6,295 nt of DNA from positions 1 to 6,295 of the forward strand of contig DATDUH010000001.1 of the NCBI GenBank assembly GCA_036517755.1. Reading direction: 5' to 3'. The notes under the pieces are model-generated. The model was not told the DNA's origin and searched no databases. It saw nothing but the letters and a program-made list of their open reading frames with translations. The stretch comes from JACOXB01 sp036517755. GTDB lineage: Bacteria; Patescibacteriota; Minisyncoccia; UBA6257; Colwellbacteraceae. Made by a program: the position numbers and the translations under genes. Below are positions 6,282 to 6,295 of the stretch, in pieces. Every line of letters starts with the position of its first letter. The first letter of the stretch is position 1.

Positions 6282-6295
6282 GAGTTGAGGGAATC
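6278..6295. repeat. Start of a second repeat copy, cut by window edge
   Basis: GCGGGAGTTGAGGGA (6278-6292) repeats 6107-6121 exactly, 171 bp downstream. The final 14 bases (6282-6295, GAGTTGAGGGAATC) are the exact reverse complement of 6222-6235. The match with the far end of the first element, rather than with its near end, suggests a second copy in inverted orientation continuing beyond the window. Confidence 0.65.

Noticed and set aside
6098..6295. CRISPR array
   Set aside because: There are only two direct copies of a 15-bp unit spaced 171 bp apart, with palindromic structure between them and no regular repeat-spacer pattern.

Overview
The window holds five protein genes, all on the + strand, followed by about 200 bp of structured non-coding repeat. 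The gene content and protein style suggest a bacterium of the Candidate Phyla Radiation (Patescibacteria), most likely Parcubacteria. The reasons are a one-pass membrane protein with an RTMASD-type motif before its membrane segment, a NusA with an acidic insertion in its N-terminal domain, sparse Shine-Dalgarno sites, very short intergenic gaps, and a dispersed-looking palindromic repeat after the last gene. This placement is inference from pattern and memory, not from a tree. TGA acts as a normal stop (clpP), which argues against the UGA-recoding Gracilibacteria/Absconditabacteria.

Layout. Positions 2-862 are the 3' part of a membrane-anchored protein of unknown function whose frame is still open at the left edge. 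Positions 863-950 are a compact control region: a good sigma70-type promoter and then an 11-bp hairpin just before the nusA start codon. nusA (951-2195) is followed after 3 bp by hppA (2199-4226), a proton-pumping membrane pyrophosphatase of the K+-independent type. A 30-bp gap with a perfect TATAAT leads to clpP (4257-4874), whose stop overlaps the tyrS start by 4 bp (tyrS 4871-6097). Positions 6098-6295 hold no credible gene. They contain a roughly 125-bp element with 11-bp terminal inverted repeats and two internal hairpins, an AT-rich spacer, and the start of what looks like a second copy in inverted orientation.

How the genes work together. This is a housekeeping cluster: transcription elongation/termination (NusA), energy recovery from pyrophosphate as an ion gradient (HppA), protein quality control (ClpP) and tyrosine charging of tRNA (TyrS). 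No shared pathway is evident. PPi is released by aminoacyl-tRNA synthetases and RNA polymerase and is the HppA substrate, but that link is general. The usual nusA neighbours (rimP upstream, ylxR/infB downstream) are absent here.

I found no clear new multi-gene system. The points most worth a second look are the hairpin in the nusA leader (possible autogenous attenuation), the 3' structured repeat, the TyrRS HIGH motif reading HLDH, and the loss of two usually conserved prolines near the ClpP active site.
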